Below are positions 26,059-34,563 of a stretch of DNA of 44,993 bases, one piece after another. The DNA comes from Rickettsiales bacterium (lineage in GTDB: Bacteria > Pseudomonadota > Alphaproteobacteria > Rickettsiales > UBA1997), in contig JAIRXW010000031.1 in the NCBI GenBank assembly GCA_031268035.1, forward strand, positions 1 through 44,993, given 5' to 3'. A program made the translations under genes and the position numbers. The first letter of the stretch is position 1, and each line of letters starts with the position of its first letter. The notes under the pieces are model-generated. The model had not been told where the DNA came from and searched no databases. It was given only the letters and a program-made list of their open reading frames with translations.

Positions 26059-29000
26059 ATGTCGGAAACAACAGGGAAAAATAGAAAGGAAGAGGAAGAA
26101 TTAGTGGAAGTGAAAAAGGCGGGGGGAGATACAAAAACAGAGACAAAGATAAAGACAAAGACAAAGACAGCGGCGACAGCGACAGCGACAGCGACAGCGG
26201 TAGAGACAGAGACAGAGGCAGAGGCAGAGGCAGAGGCAGAGGCAGAGGAGAGTGCTCACTTTGGTCTCAGAGAATCTGTACGAAATTACAAAGTTAAAAA
26301 TTCTCTTCTGAAGAGTTTATCAGCTAGAGTAGCTAGGGCTTTTCTGAGACCTCTTACAGGGGGTCTATTGCTTGTCCAGAATAGTCTGAACACCATTAGG
26401 TCTGGCCTTTCAAAATTAAAATCTCCAAAGGAAGGATCAAAAATCAATCCTATTATAGACGGAGTCAAGGGCAAATTAGAGGGTGTCGAAAATAAAATAT
26501 CTGGCGTAAGGAACAAATTAAAAAAGATTCGCAGTGGCCTGAATTCGTTCATAGAAAATGAAAAATTAGGTCTACCTAGAGAAGATATAAATCCAATCAT
26601 CAAAAGTCTGAGAAGAGCTGGGGAACAATTGAAGTCGATTTCAAAAAGCTTGAATGAAGTATTAACAAAGGCTGCGGGAAGTTTGGGGGGCGCCCTAAAA
26701 GAAAAACTTAAATCGATTTCAAAGGCTATGAATTCGGCTAAAGAGGAACTGGAAAGTTTAGTAGGTAATATAAAGAATTTTTTTACCTGGGGGAAAAATA
26801 AGAAAAAAGATAAAGAAAAAGTGAAAGAGGCAGTGAAAGAGGCAGCGAAAGAGGCAGCGAAAGAGGCAGAGGAAGATGGGGGCGCTGTCTTCTTTGGGGC
26901 TAGAGAACTTGCACAAAATCACAAAGTTAAAAATTCTCTTCTGAGGAATTTATCAGCTAGAGTAGCTGGGTGCTTTCTAGGATCTCTCATTAAAGGCCTG
27001 TCGTTTGTCCAGAAAAGGCTGGGTGCCATTGAGTCTAGTCTTTCTAAAGAAAAATCTCCAGAAGAAGAACCAAAGGCCAATTCTATCAGAGAAAAAGTCA
27101 GGGACAAATTAAAAAGTGCCAAAAATAAAGTACAAAATGTGGTGAAAAGATTACAAAATATTCATAATAGCCTGAATTCGTCCATAGGAAATGAAGAGAT
27201 AAATTCGGTCACAAAAAATCTAAGACGGGCTAAAACCCAATTGGAGTCAATTTCAAAAAAATTAAATGAAACATTGACAATGGCCACAGGGAAATTGAAG
27301 GAGACTCTAGGAAAAAAACTTGAATCGATTTCGAAGAGAGTGAATTTGGCTAAAAAGAAACTGAAAAGTTTTATAGGAACTATAAAGATTTTTTTTGCTC
27401 GGGGGAAAAATAAGAAAAAAGAGAAAGAGGAGAAGGGGGAGAAAAAGGAGGAGAAAAATGAAAAGATAGTGGGAGAGATAAAGAAAGAGGTAAAGGAAGA
27501 GGTAAAGGAAGAGGTAAAGGAAGAGGCAAAGGAAGAGGTAAAGGAAGAGGTAAAGGAAGAGGTAAAGGAGAAGAAAGTGGAAGTGGAAGAGATAGTAAAA
27601 GAGACAAAGAAAGAGGAAAAGAATAAAGAAGAGATAAAGAAAGAGGAAAAGAAAGTGGGAGAGAAAAAGGTGGAGGAAGAGAAAGAGACAGTGGAAGAGA
27701 AAGTGGAAGAGGAAAAGAAAGAGGAAGAGATAGTGGGAGAGAAAGAGGAAAAGAATAAAGAAGAGATAAAGAAAGAGGTAAAGGAAGAGCAAGAGGAGAA
27801 GAAAGTGAAAGAGAAAGTGAAAGTGGAAGAGATAGTGGAAGAGATAGTGGAAGAGGCAAAAAAAGTGAAAGAGAAAGAGATAGTAGAAGAGACATTAAAA
27901 GAGACAAAGAAAGAGGAAAAGCAAGAGGAGAAGAAAGTGAAAGTGAAAGTGGAAGTGAAAGTGGAAGAGGAAAAGAATAAAGAAGAGATAAAGAAAAAGG
28001 AAGAGCAAGAGGAGAAGAAAGTGAAAGAGAAAGTGGGAGAGAAAGTGAAAGTGGAAGAGAAAGTGAAAGTGGAAGAGAAAGTGGAAGAGAAAAAGAAAAA
28101 GGGGGAAGAAGAGAAAGAGGAAAAGAATAAAGAAGAGAAAGAGGAAAAGAATAAAGAAGAGGTAAAGGAAGAGAAGGCGGAAGAGATAGTGAAAGAGATA
28201 GTGGGAGAGAAAGTGAAAGTGGAAGAGGAAAAGAAAGAGGAAGAGCAAGAGAAAGTGGAAGAGGAAAAGAAAGAGCAAGAGATAGTGGACGAGACAGTGG
28301 AAGAGGAAAAGAAAGAGGAAGAGCAAGAGAAAGTGGAAGAGGAAAAGAAAGAGGAAGAGCAAGAGAAAGTGGAAGAGGAAGAAGAAAAGAAAGAGGAAGA
28401 GCAAGAGAAAGAGCAAGAGCAAGAGATAGTGGAAGAGATAGTGGAAGAGAAAGTGGAAGAGGAAAATAACGAGAAAGAGAAAGCAGAGGAGGAAAAGAAA
28501 GAGAAAAAGGAGAAGGAAGTGGAAAAGATAAAGGAGAAGGAAGTGGAAAAGATAAAGGAGAAGGAAGTGGGAGAGAAAAAGGAAAAGAAGAAGGAAAAGA
28601 AAGAGATAGTGGAAGAGCAAGAGCAGAAAAAGAAAGAGACAGCGAAAGAGGTAAAGAAAAAGGGAGAAGAGGAGAATAAAAAGGGAGAAGAGGAAGAAAT
28701 ATTTTTAGGAAAGAAAAAAGAAGAAGAGGAATTATCTATTGGAAGCAAAAACAATGATTCAGACGAATCAACATTTAAAGAAAAATATGATCGTCTCAAA
28801 AATCTCTACAAAGAAATAGCAGAAGAAAAAGATAGTGTGGTAGAAAATGATAAGGGGAAAGGGAAGGGGGCAAAAAATGCTAGGAGATATGAGGAAATTT
28901 TTTCTATTCAGAACGAAATGACGACAATGATGAAAAAATTCTCCGATAGCGAGGGACTCTCTCTGAAGAATCTCCTAGGTTGCTTGGAAGGAGACTATAG

Positions 29001-29901
29001 TGGGGGCATCGAAGAAGATGTCAGAAAACACATAGAAGAAAATACCATAGCGTCGGGTATTAATCTATACAATACGATAACCCACTGTGCTATGACCAGT
29101 GCCCGAAAACTCTACGAGGAATCTTCTAAGTCTAGCACCTCTGGACCAGAGGAGAAAGATGCTAGTTTTGATAGCAGGTATTCGGTAAATATAAAGGAAG
29201 CTGAAGAATACATAAATATCAAAAATAAAGACGAGAACGTAGACGAGAACGTAGACGAGAACGTAGTCCAAAAAATAAAAGGGCGGATGGAAGAAAGCAG
29301 GTTTTTCGCGGGAAAATACAATTCGGGAAAGTCTAATATTCTGGCGAAGGATGCTGCTAGAGGAGAGCCCTGGAGCAGTCTTTCTGAAGAGTATAAAAAA
29401 TCTGTAGCAAACCATGATAACAGTATCAAATTCCAGAAATTTTCAGATAAGACTGAAGAGAATGGAGAAAGAGTACTGACTATCAAAAAAAATGGCTGGG
29501 AGTTTGCTATAACATTAGAAAAAGATCAGGGGGAAAAGTTTGATCTCATTAAGATGAGCGAGTATGTGGGTAAGGATGTGGGCTTTTTCGCTGGACTTAT
29601 GCAGTATGTGAAAGATGATAAAGGTTGCGGAATAAATTTGGAAAAACTATCAGATATGATAAAAATCACCCCTCCAAAAAATGATAAAGCAACTAAACTC
29701 ACTGAAGCCCGAGATAAAGCTGCGGTTATATTGGCGCATCTGGGCGCCGAAAGTTCCGAGGGAAAATCAACAGGAGATCTGGCCAGTGGAGCAGACGGAA
29801 AATTATTTGAGGAAGCTTTCAAGCTCGGTGGGCCAACCGTGTTGAAAGAAGTCAAGAGACAAGCTAAATCAATACTTGCCTCAAAAACAAATACAAAATG
29901 A
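26059..29901 (+). CDS. Giant Lys/Glu-rich protein with duplicated N-terminal helical domain
   Basis: Unrecognised protein of 1280 residues. The ATG at 26059 has AGGGAG six bases upstream. Residues 1-63 are simple Thr/Lys, Ala/Thr and Glu/Ala dipeptide runs. Two homologous helical units follow, A (about 64-254) and B (about 275-458). They share KVKNSLL--LSARVA near the start, LKSISK or LESISK repeats in the middle, and a closing FF--GKNKKK. Residues about 455-890 are almost pure Lys/Glu with some Val/Ile, likely a very long charged helix or disordered spacer. The last 390 residues (about 891-1280) form a normal-composition domain, including HCAMTSARKLYE and NGWEFAITLEKD, ending in a basic tail. 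There is no signal peptide or membrane segment. It stands alone between nrdD and mraZ. A structural or secreted effector role (for example via type IV secretion) is speculation. Confidence 0.9.
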   Translation: MSETTGKNRKEEEELVEVKKAGGDTKTETKIKTKTKTAATATATATAVETETEAEAEAEAEAEESAHFGLRESVRNYKVKNSLLKSLSARVARAFLRPLTGGLLLVQNSLNTIRSGLSKLKSPKEGSKINPIIDGVKGKLEGVENKISGVRNKLKKIRSGLNSFIENEKLGLPREDINPIIKSLRRAGEQLKSISKSLNEVLTKAAGSLGGALKEKLKSISKAMNSAKEELESLVGNIKNFFTWGKNKKKDKEKVKEAVKEAAKEAAKEAEEDGGAVFFGARELAQNHKVKNSLLRNLSARVAGCFLGSLIKGLSFVQKRLGAIESSLSKEKSPEEEPKANSIREKVRDKLKSAKNKVQNVVKRLQNIHNSLNSSIGNEEINSVTKNLRRAKTQLESISKKLNETLTMATGKLKETLGKKLESISKRVNLAKKKLKSFIGTIKIFFARGKNKKKEKEEKGEKKEEKNEKIVGEIKKEVKEEVKEEVKEEAKEEVKEEVKEEVKEKKVEVEEIVKETKKEEKNKEEIKKEEKKVGEKKVEEEKETVEEKVEEEKKEEEIVGEKEEKNKEEIKKEVKEEQEEKKVKEKVKVEEIVEEIVEEAKKVKEKEIVEETLKETKKEEKQEEKKVKVKVEVKVEEEKNKEEIKKKEEQEEKKVKEKVGEKVKVEEKVKVEEKVEEKKKKGEEEKEEKNKEEKEEKNKEEVKEEKAEEIVKEIVGEKVKVEEEKKEEEQEKVEEEKKEQEIVDETVEEEKKEEEQEKVEEEKKEEEQEKVEEEEEKKEEEQEKEQEQEIVEEIVEEKVEEENNEKEKAEEEKKEKKEKEVEKIKEKEVEKIKEKEVGEKKEKKKEKKEIVEEQEQKKKETAKEVKKKGEEENKKGEEEEIFLGKKKEEEELSIGSKNNDSDESTFKEKYDRLKNLYKEIAEEKDSVVENDKGKGKGAKNARRYEEIFSIQNEMTTMMKKFSDSEGLSLKNLLGCLEGDYSGGIEEDVRKHIEENTIASGINLYNTITHCAMTSARKLYEESSKSSTSGPEEKDASFDSRYSVNIKEAEEYINIKNKDENVDENVDENVVQKIKGRMEESRFFAGKYNSGKSNILAKDAARGEPWSSLSEEYKKSVANHDNSIKFQKFSDKTEENGERVLTIKKNGWEFAITLEKDQGEKFDLIKMSEYVGKDVGFFAGLMQYVKDDKGCGINLEKLSDMIKITPPKNDKATKLTEARDKAAVILAHLGAESSEGKSTGDLASGADGKLFEEAFKLGGPTVLKEVKRQAKSILASKTNTK
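26173..26247 (+). repeat. Hexanucleotide repeats (GCGACA, GAGGCA)
   Basis: Short tandem 6-bp runs encode the Ala-Thr and Glu-Ala dipeptide stretches near the start of the giant protein. Copy changes would keep frame. Confidence 0.8.
26248..27430 (+). repeat. Tandem duplication of a roughly 190-codon domain
   Basis: Unit A (about 26248-26820) and unit B (about 26875-27430) align along their length at the protein level, with one seven-codon indel (the LGLPRED segment is present only in A). DNA identity is still visible at the starts (AAAGTTAAAAATTCTCTTCTGA shared in part). An acidic linker rich in AAKEA separates them. Confidence 0.85.
27421..28730 (+). repeat. 1.3-kb polypurine low-complexity tract
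   Basis: The plus strand is almost only A and G, built from degenerate 6- and 12-bp units such as GTGGAAGAGAAA and GAGGAAAAGAAA. It encodes the Lys/Glu region. Long antisense frames across it are by-products of this composition. Confidence 0.9.
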
Positions 29902-30011
29902 TAGCAATTCGCTAATTTTGTATGTTCCATCGGGGCGATAAAAATATTTGTCTAAAAATTAATTAGCTCCGCTCGTTGCGTGTTCGGGCATGCGCAGAAT
30001 TGAAGTGCCTC

Positions 30012-30038
30012 TTGACAATAGTAGATTTTATATATAAT
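30012..30038 (+). promoter_or_regulatory. Promoter of mraZ-rsmH-ftsL-ftsI
   Basis: Perfect TTGACA (30012-30017) and perfect TATAAT (30033-30038) boxes are separated by 15 bases, 36 bases upstream of the mraZ ATG. Confidence 0.6.
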
Positions 30039-30062
30039 CCCACTATAGACCATAAAAACCCA
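30039..30062 (-). promoter_or_regulatory. Candidate MraZ operator: three 10-bp-spaced TGG(G/T) repeats
   Basis: Read on the minus strand, TGGG, TGGT and TGGG start exactly 10 bases apart (ending at 30062, 30052 and 30042), directly after the -10 box. MraZ family repressors bind TGGG-type boxes with 10-bp spacing in front of their own gene. The orientation here is opposite to the gene, so the match is suggestive rather than firm. Confidence 0.4.
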
Positions 30063-30074
30063 TAGGGGATAGAC

Positions 30075-30524
30075 ATGGGTTTATTCTTGTCAACATTTGA
30101 GAATATAGTTGACCGTAAGGGTCGGATTTCCGTGCCGTCACAGTTCAGAAATGTTCTGCAGCAGGACGATGGTGGTTCCGTTGTTCTCTATGAGTCGCCT
30201 CTGAACTCCTGTTTAGAGGGCTGTGGTTTGGCCAGACTCGAAGAACTTGGGAGAAAAATAGATAATCTAGATCCTCTCTCTGAGGAAAGAGACGCCCTGG
30301 CCACTGTAATTCTTGGTGGAGCGGTCCGATTGTCGCTTGATGGTAACGGCCGAATAATTTTGCCCAGAAATCTTGCTGATTTCGCTAAAATAGGAGATAG
30401 AGCAACCTTTGTGGGCAAGGGGCAAATATTCGAGCTGTGGAACAGCGAACTATTTTCTGAACATTTGGCTAGGGCTAGAATTTATATCGAAAAGAATAGG
30501 AGTGTGTTTAGAAATGCAAAATAG
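30075..30524 (+). CDS. mraZ: Transcriptional regulator MraZ
   Basis: First gene of the division/cell-wall cluster and usually its repressor. The 149 residues hold two SpoVT/AbrB-like half-domains, seen as DRKGRISVPSQFR (13-25) and DGNGRIILPRNLADFA (about 90-105). The second is followed by VGKGQIFELWN, all typical of MraZ. The start ATG is preceded by GGGGAT. Its 3' end overlaps the rsmH start by 11 bases, pointing to translational coupling. Confidence 0.95.
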   Translation: MGLFLSTFENIVDRKGRISVPSQFRNVLQQDDGGSVVLYESPLNSCLEGCGLARLEELGRKIDNLDPLSEERDALATVILGGAVRLSLDGNGRIILPRNLADFAKIGDRATFVGKGQIFELWNSELFSEHLARARIYIEKNRSVFRNAK

Positions 30525-31449
30525 AATGGGCTTTGGCCATAGACCGGTGATGCTCAGAGAGGTTCTGGATATTCTGGATCCAAAGAACGGGGACGTTATA
30601 CTGGATGGCACCTTCGGCGCTGGAGGCTATGCGAGCGCCCTATTGGCTAGAAATGAAAACTGCAGGGTTTTGGGAATTGACAGAGATGAGACGGTGCTGA
30701 AGTTTGCTGAGATGCTGAAGGATATCTATGGAGATAGATTTGTATTTCACAACATTAGGTTCAGTGAAATCGGAGGTATTTTGGCGGAGGAGACTCTGGA
30801 CGGATTGGTTCTGGATCTAGGTGTGTCCTCTATGCAGTTGGAGGAGAGAGAAAGGGGATTCTCCTTTAGAAAGGAGGCCAAATTGCTAATGACCATGGGT
30901 AAAAATAAAATTAGCGCCCACAATGTTGTCAATGAATTTAGTCAGGAAAAATTAGCCTCTATAATTTTAAACTATGGGGAGGAACTCAAAAGCGGAGCTA
31001 TAGCGAAGAAAATTTTCGAATACCGGAAGCTGAAAACCATAGAGACGACGGTGGAATTGGCGAACATAGTCAGAAGTTGTTTCAAGTGGAGAGGAAAGAT
31101 AGATAATGCCACAAAGACTTTTCAGGCCATTAGAATTTTTGTCAACGACGAACTGGAGGAATTGAATGCGATTCTGAAGGATTCTATAGATTTACTGAAA
31201 AAAGATGGCCGGCTTATTGTTGTGAGTTTTAATTCCCTGGAGGATAGAATTGTAAAAAAATTCTTTCTGGAGAATGGTGGCACGAGGAACAAAAAGATAA
31301 ATAAATATTCTAAAAATATAGACAGCGACTCATCCCCCGCTTCCACCTTTAGCATAGCCGTCAGAAAACCCCTTGTGCCCAGCGAAGATGAAATTAAAGA
31401 TAATGCCAGAGCTAGATCAGCCAAGTTAAGATGGGGTGTAAGATGCTAG
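30514..31449 (+). CDS. rsmH: 16S rRNA (cytosine(1402)-N(4))-methyltransferase
   Basis: Methylates N4 of C1402 in 16S rRNA using S-adenosylmethionine. The 312 residues include HRPVMLREVL, the SAM loop DGTFGAGGYA (31-40), LDLGVSSMQLE and, near the end, RLIVVSFNSLEDRIVK, all family signatures. The ATG at 30514 lies inside the mraZ end with GGAG 11 bases upstream; ATG 30526 is an alternative. The gene overlaps ftsL. Confidence 0.94.
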   Translation: MQNRMGFGHRPVMLREVLDILDPKNGDVILDGTFGAGGYASALLARNENCRVLGIDRDETVLKFAEMLKDIYGDRFVFHNIRFSEIGGILAEETLDGLVLDLGVSSMQLEERERGFSFRKEAKLLMTMGKNKISAHNVVNEFSQEKLASIILNYGEELKSGAIAKKIFEYRKLKTIETTVELANIVRSCFKWRGKIDNATKTFQAIRIFVNDELEELNAILKDSIDLLKKDGRLIVVSFNSLEDRIVKKFFLENGGTRNKKINKYSKNIDSDSSPASTFSIAVRKPLVPSEDEIKDNARARSAKLRWGVRC

Positions 31450-31757
31450 GGGAGATTTTGAATAATTTTAAGAACACAGCAATTCTGGTGAATGTGTTTT
31501 TTTTTATTGCTCTAATTTTGGTTAAAATCAGGGTGTCCTCTGTAGGAAAAGATATAGCAAAGATGGAAATTGCTATAGAAAAACTGGGAAGAGAAATCGA
31601 AGGGCTTAATCTGGAAATATCATATCTGACAAATCCGGAAAGACTGGGTCTTATGTATCGGAGCATGGGTGGAACCAGTTGGCGTATTGTTGATAAAAAT
31701 GATATAAAAGTTCTCGAAGAGCTAATGCCATTTTATCATCTTCAGCAGAGAAAATAG
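31443..31757 (+). CDS. ftsL: Cell division protein FtsL-like
   Basis: A small bitopic division protein that forms a coiled coil with FtsB and activates FtsWI. The 104 residues show one membrane helix (about 10-30, TAILVNVFFFIALILV), a heptad-rich helix after it (IAKMEIAIEKLGREIEGLNLEI) and NPERLGL. This layout fits FtsL, and the position between rsmH and ftsI is decisive because FtsL sequences are poorly conserved. The ATG at 31443 has GGGG six bases upstream and overlaps the rsmH end by seven bases; ATG 31431 is an alternative. Confidence 0.8.
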   Translation: MLGEILNNFKNTAILVNVFFFIALILVKIRVSSVGKDIAKMEIAIEKLGREIEGLNLEISYLTNPERLGLMYRSMGGTSWRIVDKNDIKVLEELMPFYHLQQRK

Positions 31758-31776
31758 CTGGTTTTCTCAGTGTGAA

Positions 31777-33342
31777 ATGACCATCAGAGAAACTAAGATT
31801 TTTCTCTCTATCTTTCTGTTCTATTCTCTCTTCTCCCTGATTGCTGTAAGAATGTTCACACTGTCTGTGCTGCAGTATAATTCCCGGAGATCCCAGAGGG
31901 GCACCCCACCTAGCAACAGACCTAGAAGATCTGCAATAGTTGATAGAAATAGTAAATTGATTGCCAGCGATCTGGAAACAAAAACACTCTATATCAATAG
32001 AGATTTGCTGGAAAATGAGGCGCAGGTGGCCCTGAAACTTTCCGAGGTCACTGGCATTCCCTACGGCCAAATATACGATCGTTTGACCAACAGAGCTCTG
32101 AGGGGCAAATATATTCTGCTAAAAAGACATGTGTTTCCAAAGGAGGAAAACAGAATAAGACAATTGCCCATAGCCTCCATAGTGTTTGAGGATAGTCTTC
32201 TGAGATATTACCCCCATAATAATTTGTTTTCCCATGCGGTTGGCTATCTAAATGCCGAAGGGGATGGAGTGCTGGGCCTAGAGGAATACTATGATAATTA
32301 TTTGAAAAATACCGCTGCCGGACAACTGAAGACAACTTTGGACGTGAGAATACAGAGTGCCGCTAGAGACGAACTGCAGAAAGCTGTAAAACAGTATAGA
32401 CCTAATTTTGCGGTTGCCATAGTCGAGGAAATAGAAACGGGCAATATTCTTGCTCTAGTTTCTCTGCCGGATTTTAACCCCAATGATTCCGGCGATCGGC
32501 TAAATACCTTTAATCATGCGAGCTATGGAAACTATGAACTCGGATCCATACTGAAAATTTTCACCATTGCGAACGGGTTGGAGTTGGGTCTCATAGATGA
32601 AAATAGCACATTTGATGTCACCCAGAACATGAGGTATGGTAAATTTCTGATAGGGGATATTGATTTTATAAAAAATAAAGGGGCTCTGAGGACCGGAGAA
32701 GTGTTGGCTTTTTCCTCTAACATTGGCATAGCGATGATCGCTAAAAAAATAGGAATAAAGAGACAACTTGAATTCTTCGAAAACATTGGTCTGCTGGAAA
32801 GGCTTGACACAGATCTGAGGCAGGTTTCTCTGCCTCTTCAGCCTAGAAAATGGAAAGATATAAACCTGATAACTATAGCCTATGGCTATGGCATAGCTAT
32901 TTCCCCTCTCCAGGCGCTGAGTGCCATGGGAGGTGTCATTGGTGGGCATGTTCTGCCGCCAAGATTTAGCTGCAATTACAATTCCCCTAAAAAAATGCGG
33001 AAAATTTCCAGAGGGACATTTACTCCCATTAGAAATTTTCTTAGACTAGCTGTGGTGAATGGCACCGGCAAACTTGCCTACATTGATGGCTATGATCTTG
33101 GAGGGAAGACAGGAACTGCCAGAAAAATAGTAGCTGGCGCCTACCAAAGGGGGGCGCATCTAGCCTCGTTTTTTGGGGCCTGGCCTATGGAAAATCCAAA
33201 ATATAGTCTTATTGTTGTTTTGGATCGGCCCAGAGAATCCCCGGAAAAGGATATGGATGGCACAGGCGGCAGTGTGGCTACCGTTGTGGCAAAAAACATT
33301 ATACTTAGAATAACACCATTCCTGGAGATGCTGACTAATTAG
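31777..33342 (+). CDS. ftsI: Septal peptidoglycan transpeptidase FtsI (PBP3)
   Basis: The class B penicillin-binding protein that cross-links septal peptidoglycan with FtsW. The 521 residues have an N-terminal membrane anchor (about 9-30), the pedestal domain beginning RSAIVDRNSKLIAS, and the transpeptidase domain. The active-site motifs are complete: SILK (S257, K260), SSN (313-315) and KTG (444-446). The protein is somewhat short at the C-terminus compared with the 588-residue E. coli enzyme. It starts 19 bases after ftsL; no further dcw gene follows, since tsaD is next. Confidence 0.95.
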   Translation: MTIRETKIFLSIFLFYSLFSLIAVRMFTLSVLQYNSRRSQRGTPPSNRPRRSAIVDRNSKLIASDLETKTLYINRDLLENEAQVALKLSEVTGIPYGQIYDRLTNRALRGKYILLKRHVFPKEENRIRQLPIASIVFEDSLLRYYPHNNLFSHAVGYLNAEGDGVLGLEEYYDNYLKNTAAGQLKTTLDVRIQSAARDELQKAVKQYRPNFAVAIVEEIETGNILALVSLPDFNPNDSGDRLNTFNHASYGNYELGSILKIFTIANGLELGLIDENSTFDVTQNMRYGKFLIGDIDFIKNKGALRTGEVLAFSSNIGIAMIAKKIGIKRQLEFFENIGLLERLDTDLRQVSLPLQPRKWKDINLITIAYGYGIAISPLQALSAMGGVIGGHVLPPRFSCNYNSPKKMRKISRGTFTPIRNFLRLAVVNGTGKLAYIDGYDLGGKTGTARKIVAGAYQRGAHLASFFGAWPMENPKYSLIVVLDRPRESPEKDMDGTGGSVATVVAKNIILRITPFLEMLTN

Positions 33343-33497
33343 ATAGCTAGAGTATAGGTGGTGAGGCTCTGGTGATACGGGGGATTCCGGAAGTGCGGAT
33401 CCGTCTGGGGTAGGAAAATATATATCGCGGCTCTCGTAATTCATTGACTATTTTTGTATATTTTCTAGTGTAAAAGAAATTTAGAGCAATTCCAACT

Positions 33498-34562
33498 GTG
33501 AACATTCTGGGAATAGAGACTAGCTGTGACGAGACTGCTATGGCCATTATAGATGGAGATAGAAAGATTTTATCCCACGTCATCGTTTCCCAGATAGATG
33601 TGCACAGGGAGTTTGGTGGTGTTGTTCCGGAGGTGGCCTCGAGAAATCATCTGGATGTTATAGACTCGGTATTTCGGAAAACTTTGGCCGATGCTGGACT
33701 AGGGGCTTCGGATATAGACGTTGTATCGGCGACAACGGGGCCGGGGCTCATAGGAAGCGTGATCGTTGGCACGGTGTTTGCAAAAACACTATCATCGGTT
33801 CTCCGTAGACCATTTATAGCGGTGAATCACCTCGAGGCCCACGCTCTGACCTGCCGACTGACTAATAATTTAGAATTTCCATTTTTTCTTTTTTTGCTGT
33901 CCGGTGGCCACTGCCAGATACTGCGGGTTAATGGTGTAGGCGACTACAGCAAGATTGGCGAAACTCTGGATGACTCCCTCGGGGAAACCTTTGATAAGGT
34001 GGCCAAAATGTTAGGTCTTGAATACCCAGGCGGACCAAAGATAGAACAAATGGCAAAAAATGGGGACGAATATAGGTTTAAATTCCCGAAACCGCTAATT
34101 AGTACCAGAACCAGTAAAGACTTTAGCGGGATGAAATTTAATTTTTCCTTTTCTGGGCTCAAAACTGCCGTTAGACAGGAAATTCAAAAAATCACTGACA
34201 AAAATTCTGTAGACCGTGGGAAAAAAATTATTCCCGAGGACACAGTGAAGGATATAGCGGCTTCTTTCCAGAGAACGGTCATTGAAATTTTATCTAATAG
34301 ATTGCAAAATGTTATATCGTTTGACAAATCTATAGAGACATTTGTGATTGCTGGTGGGGTTGGCGCTAACCAATATATAAAAAATGGTCTAGAGGTAGTT
34401 TGCTCCAGGAATGGTCGTAGGCTTGTGGTGCCTCCCCTGAAACTTTGCACGGACAACGGCGCCATGATTGCCAATGCCGCTCTGGAAAGGTATAGGCTGG
34501 GTCTTCTAGATGGTTTAGATATAGCTCCTAGAGCTAGATGGGAATTGGAGGAACCTAGATAA
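33498..34562 (+). CDS. tsaD: tRNA N6-threonylcarbamoyladenosine transferase subunit TsaD
   Basis: Catalytic subunit of the t6A37 modification of ANN-decoding tRNAs. The 354 residues start with the ASKHA-fold MNILGIETSCDET, have the metal-binding H111 and H115 in NHLEAHAL, and SGGHCQI, GETLDDSLGETFDK and GGVGAN further on. The start is GTG at 33498, fixed by the family N-terminus, although no ribosome site is visible. The stop at 34562 is one base from the next ATG, so it is probably coupled to plsC. The 155-base gap upstream has only a weak promoter-like TTGACT (33444-33449). Confidence 0.95.
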   Translation: MNILGIETSCDETAMAIIDGDRKILSHVIVSQIDVHREFGGVVPEVASRNHLDVIDSVFRKTLADAGLGASDIDVVSATTGPGLIGSVIVGTVFAKTLSSVLRRPFIAVNHLEAHALTCRLTNNLEFPFFLFLLSGGHCQILRVNGVGDYSKIGETLDDSLGETFDKVAKMLGLEYPGGPKIEQMAKNGDEYRFKFPKPLISTRTSKDFSGMKFNFSFSGLKTAVRQEIQKITDKNSVDRGKKIIPEDTVKDIAASFQRTVIEILSNRLQNVISFDKSIETFVIAGGVGANQYIKNGLEVVCSRNGRRLVVPPLKLCTDNGAMIANAALERYRLGLLDGLDIAPRARWELEEPR

Positions 34563-34563
34563 T

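Noticed and set aside
27162..28799. Long antisense frame of about 545 codons, Ser/Phe-rich, and others at 27307-28620
   Set aside because: It is the mirror of the Lys/Glu polypurine tract; purine-only codons give stop-free pyrimidine antisense frames. No ribosome site or family features.
13821..29901. Prophage or genomic island containing the two long repeat proteins
   Set aside because: The proteins are interleaved with housekeeping genes and no integrase, transposase, direct repeats or phage genes are seen; tRNA-Val and tRNA-Asp show no duplicated 3' ends nearby.
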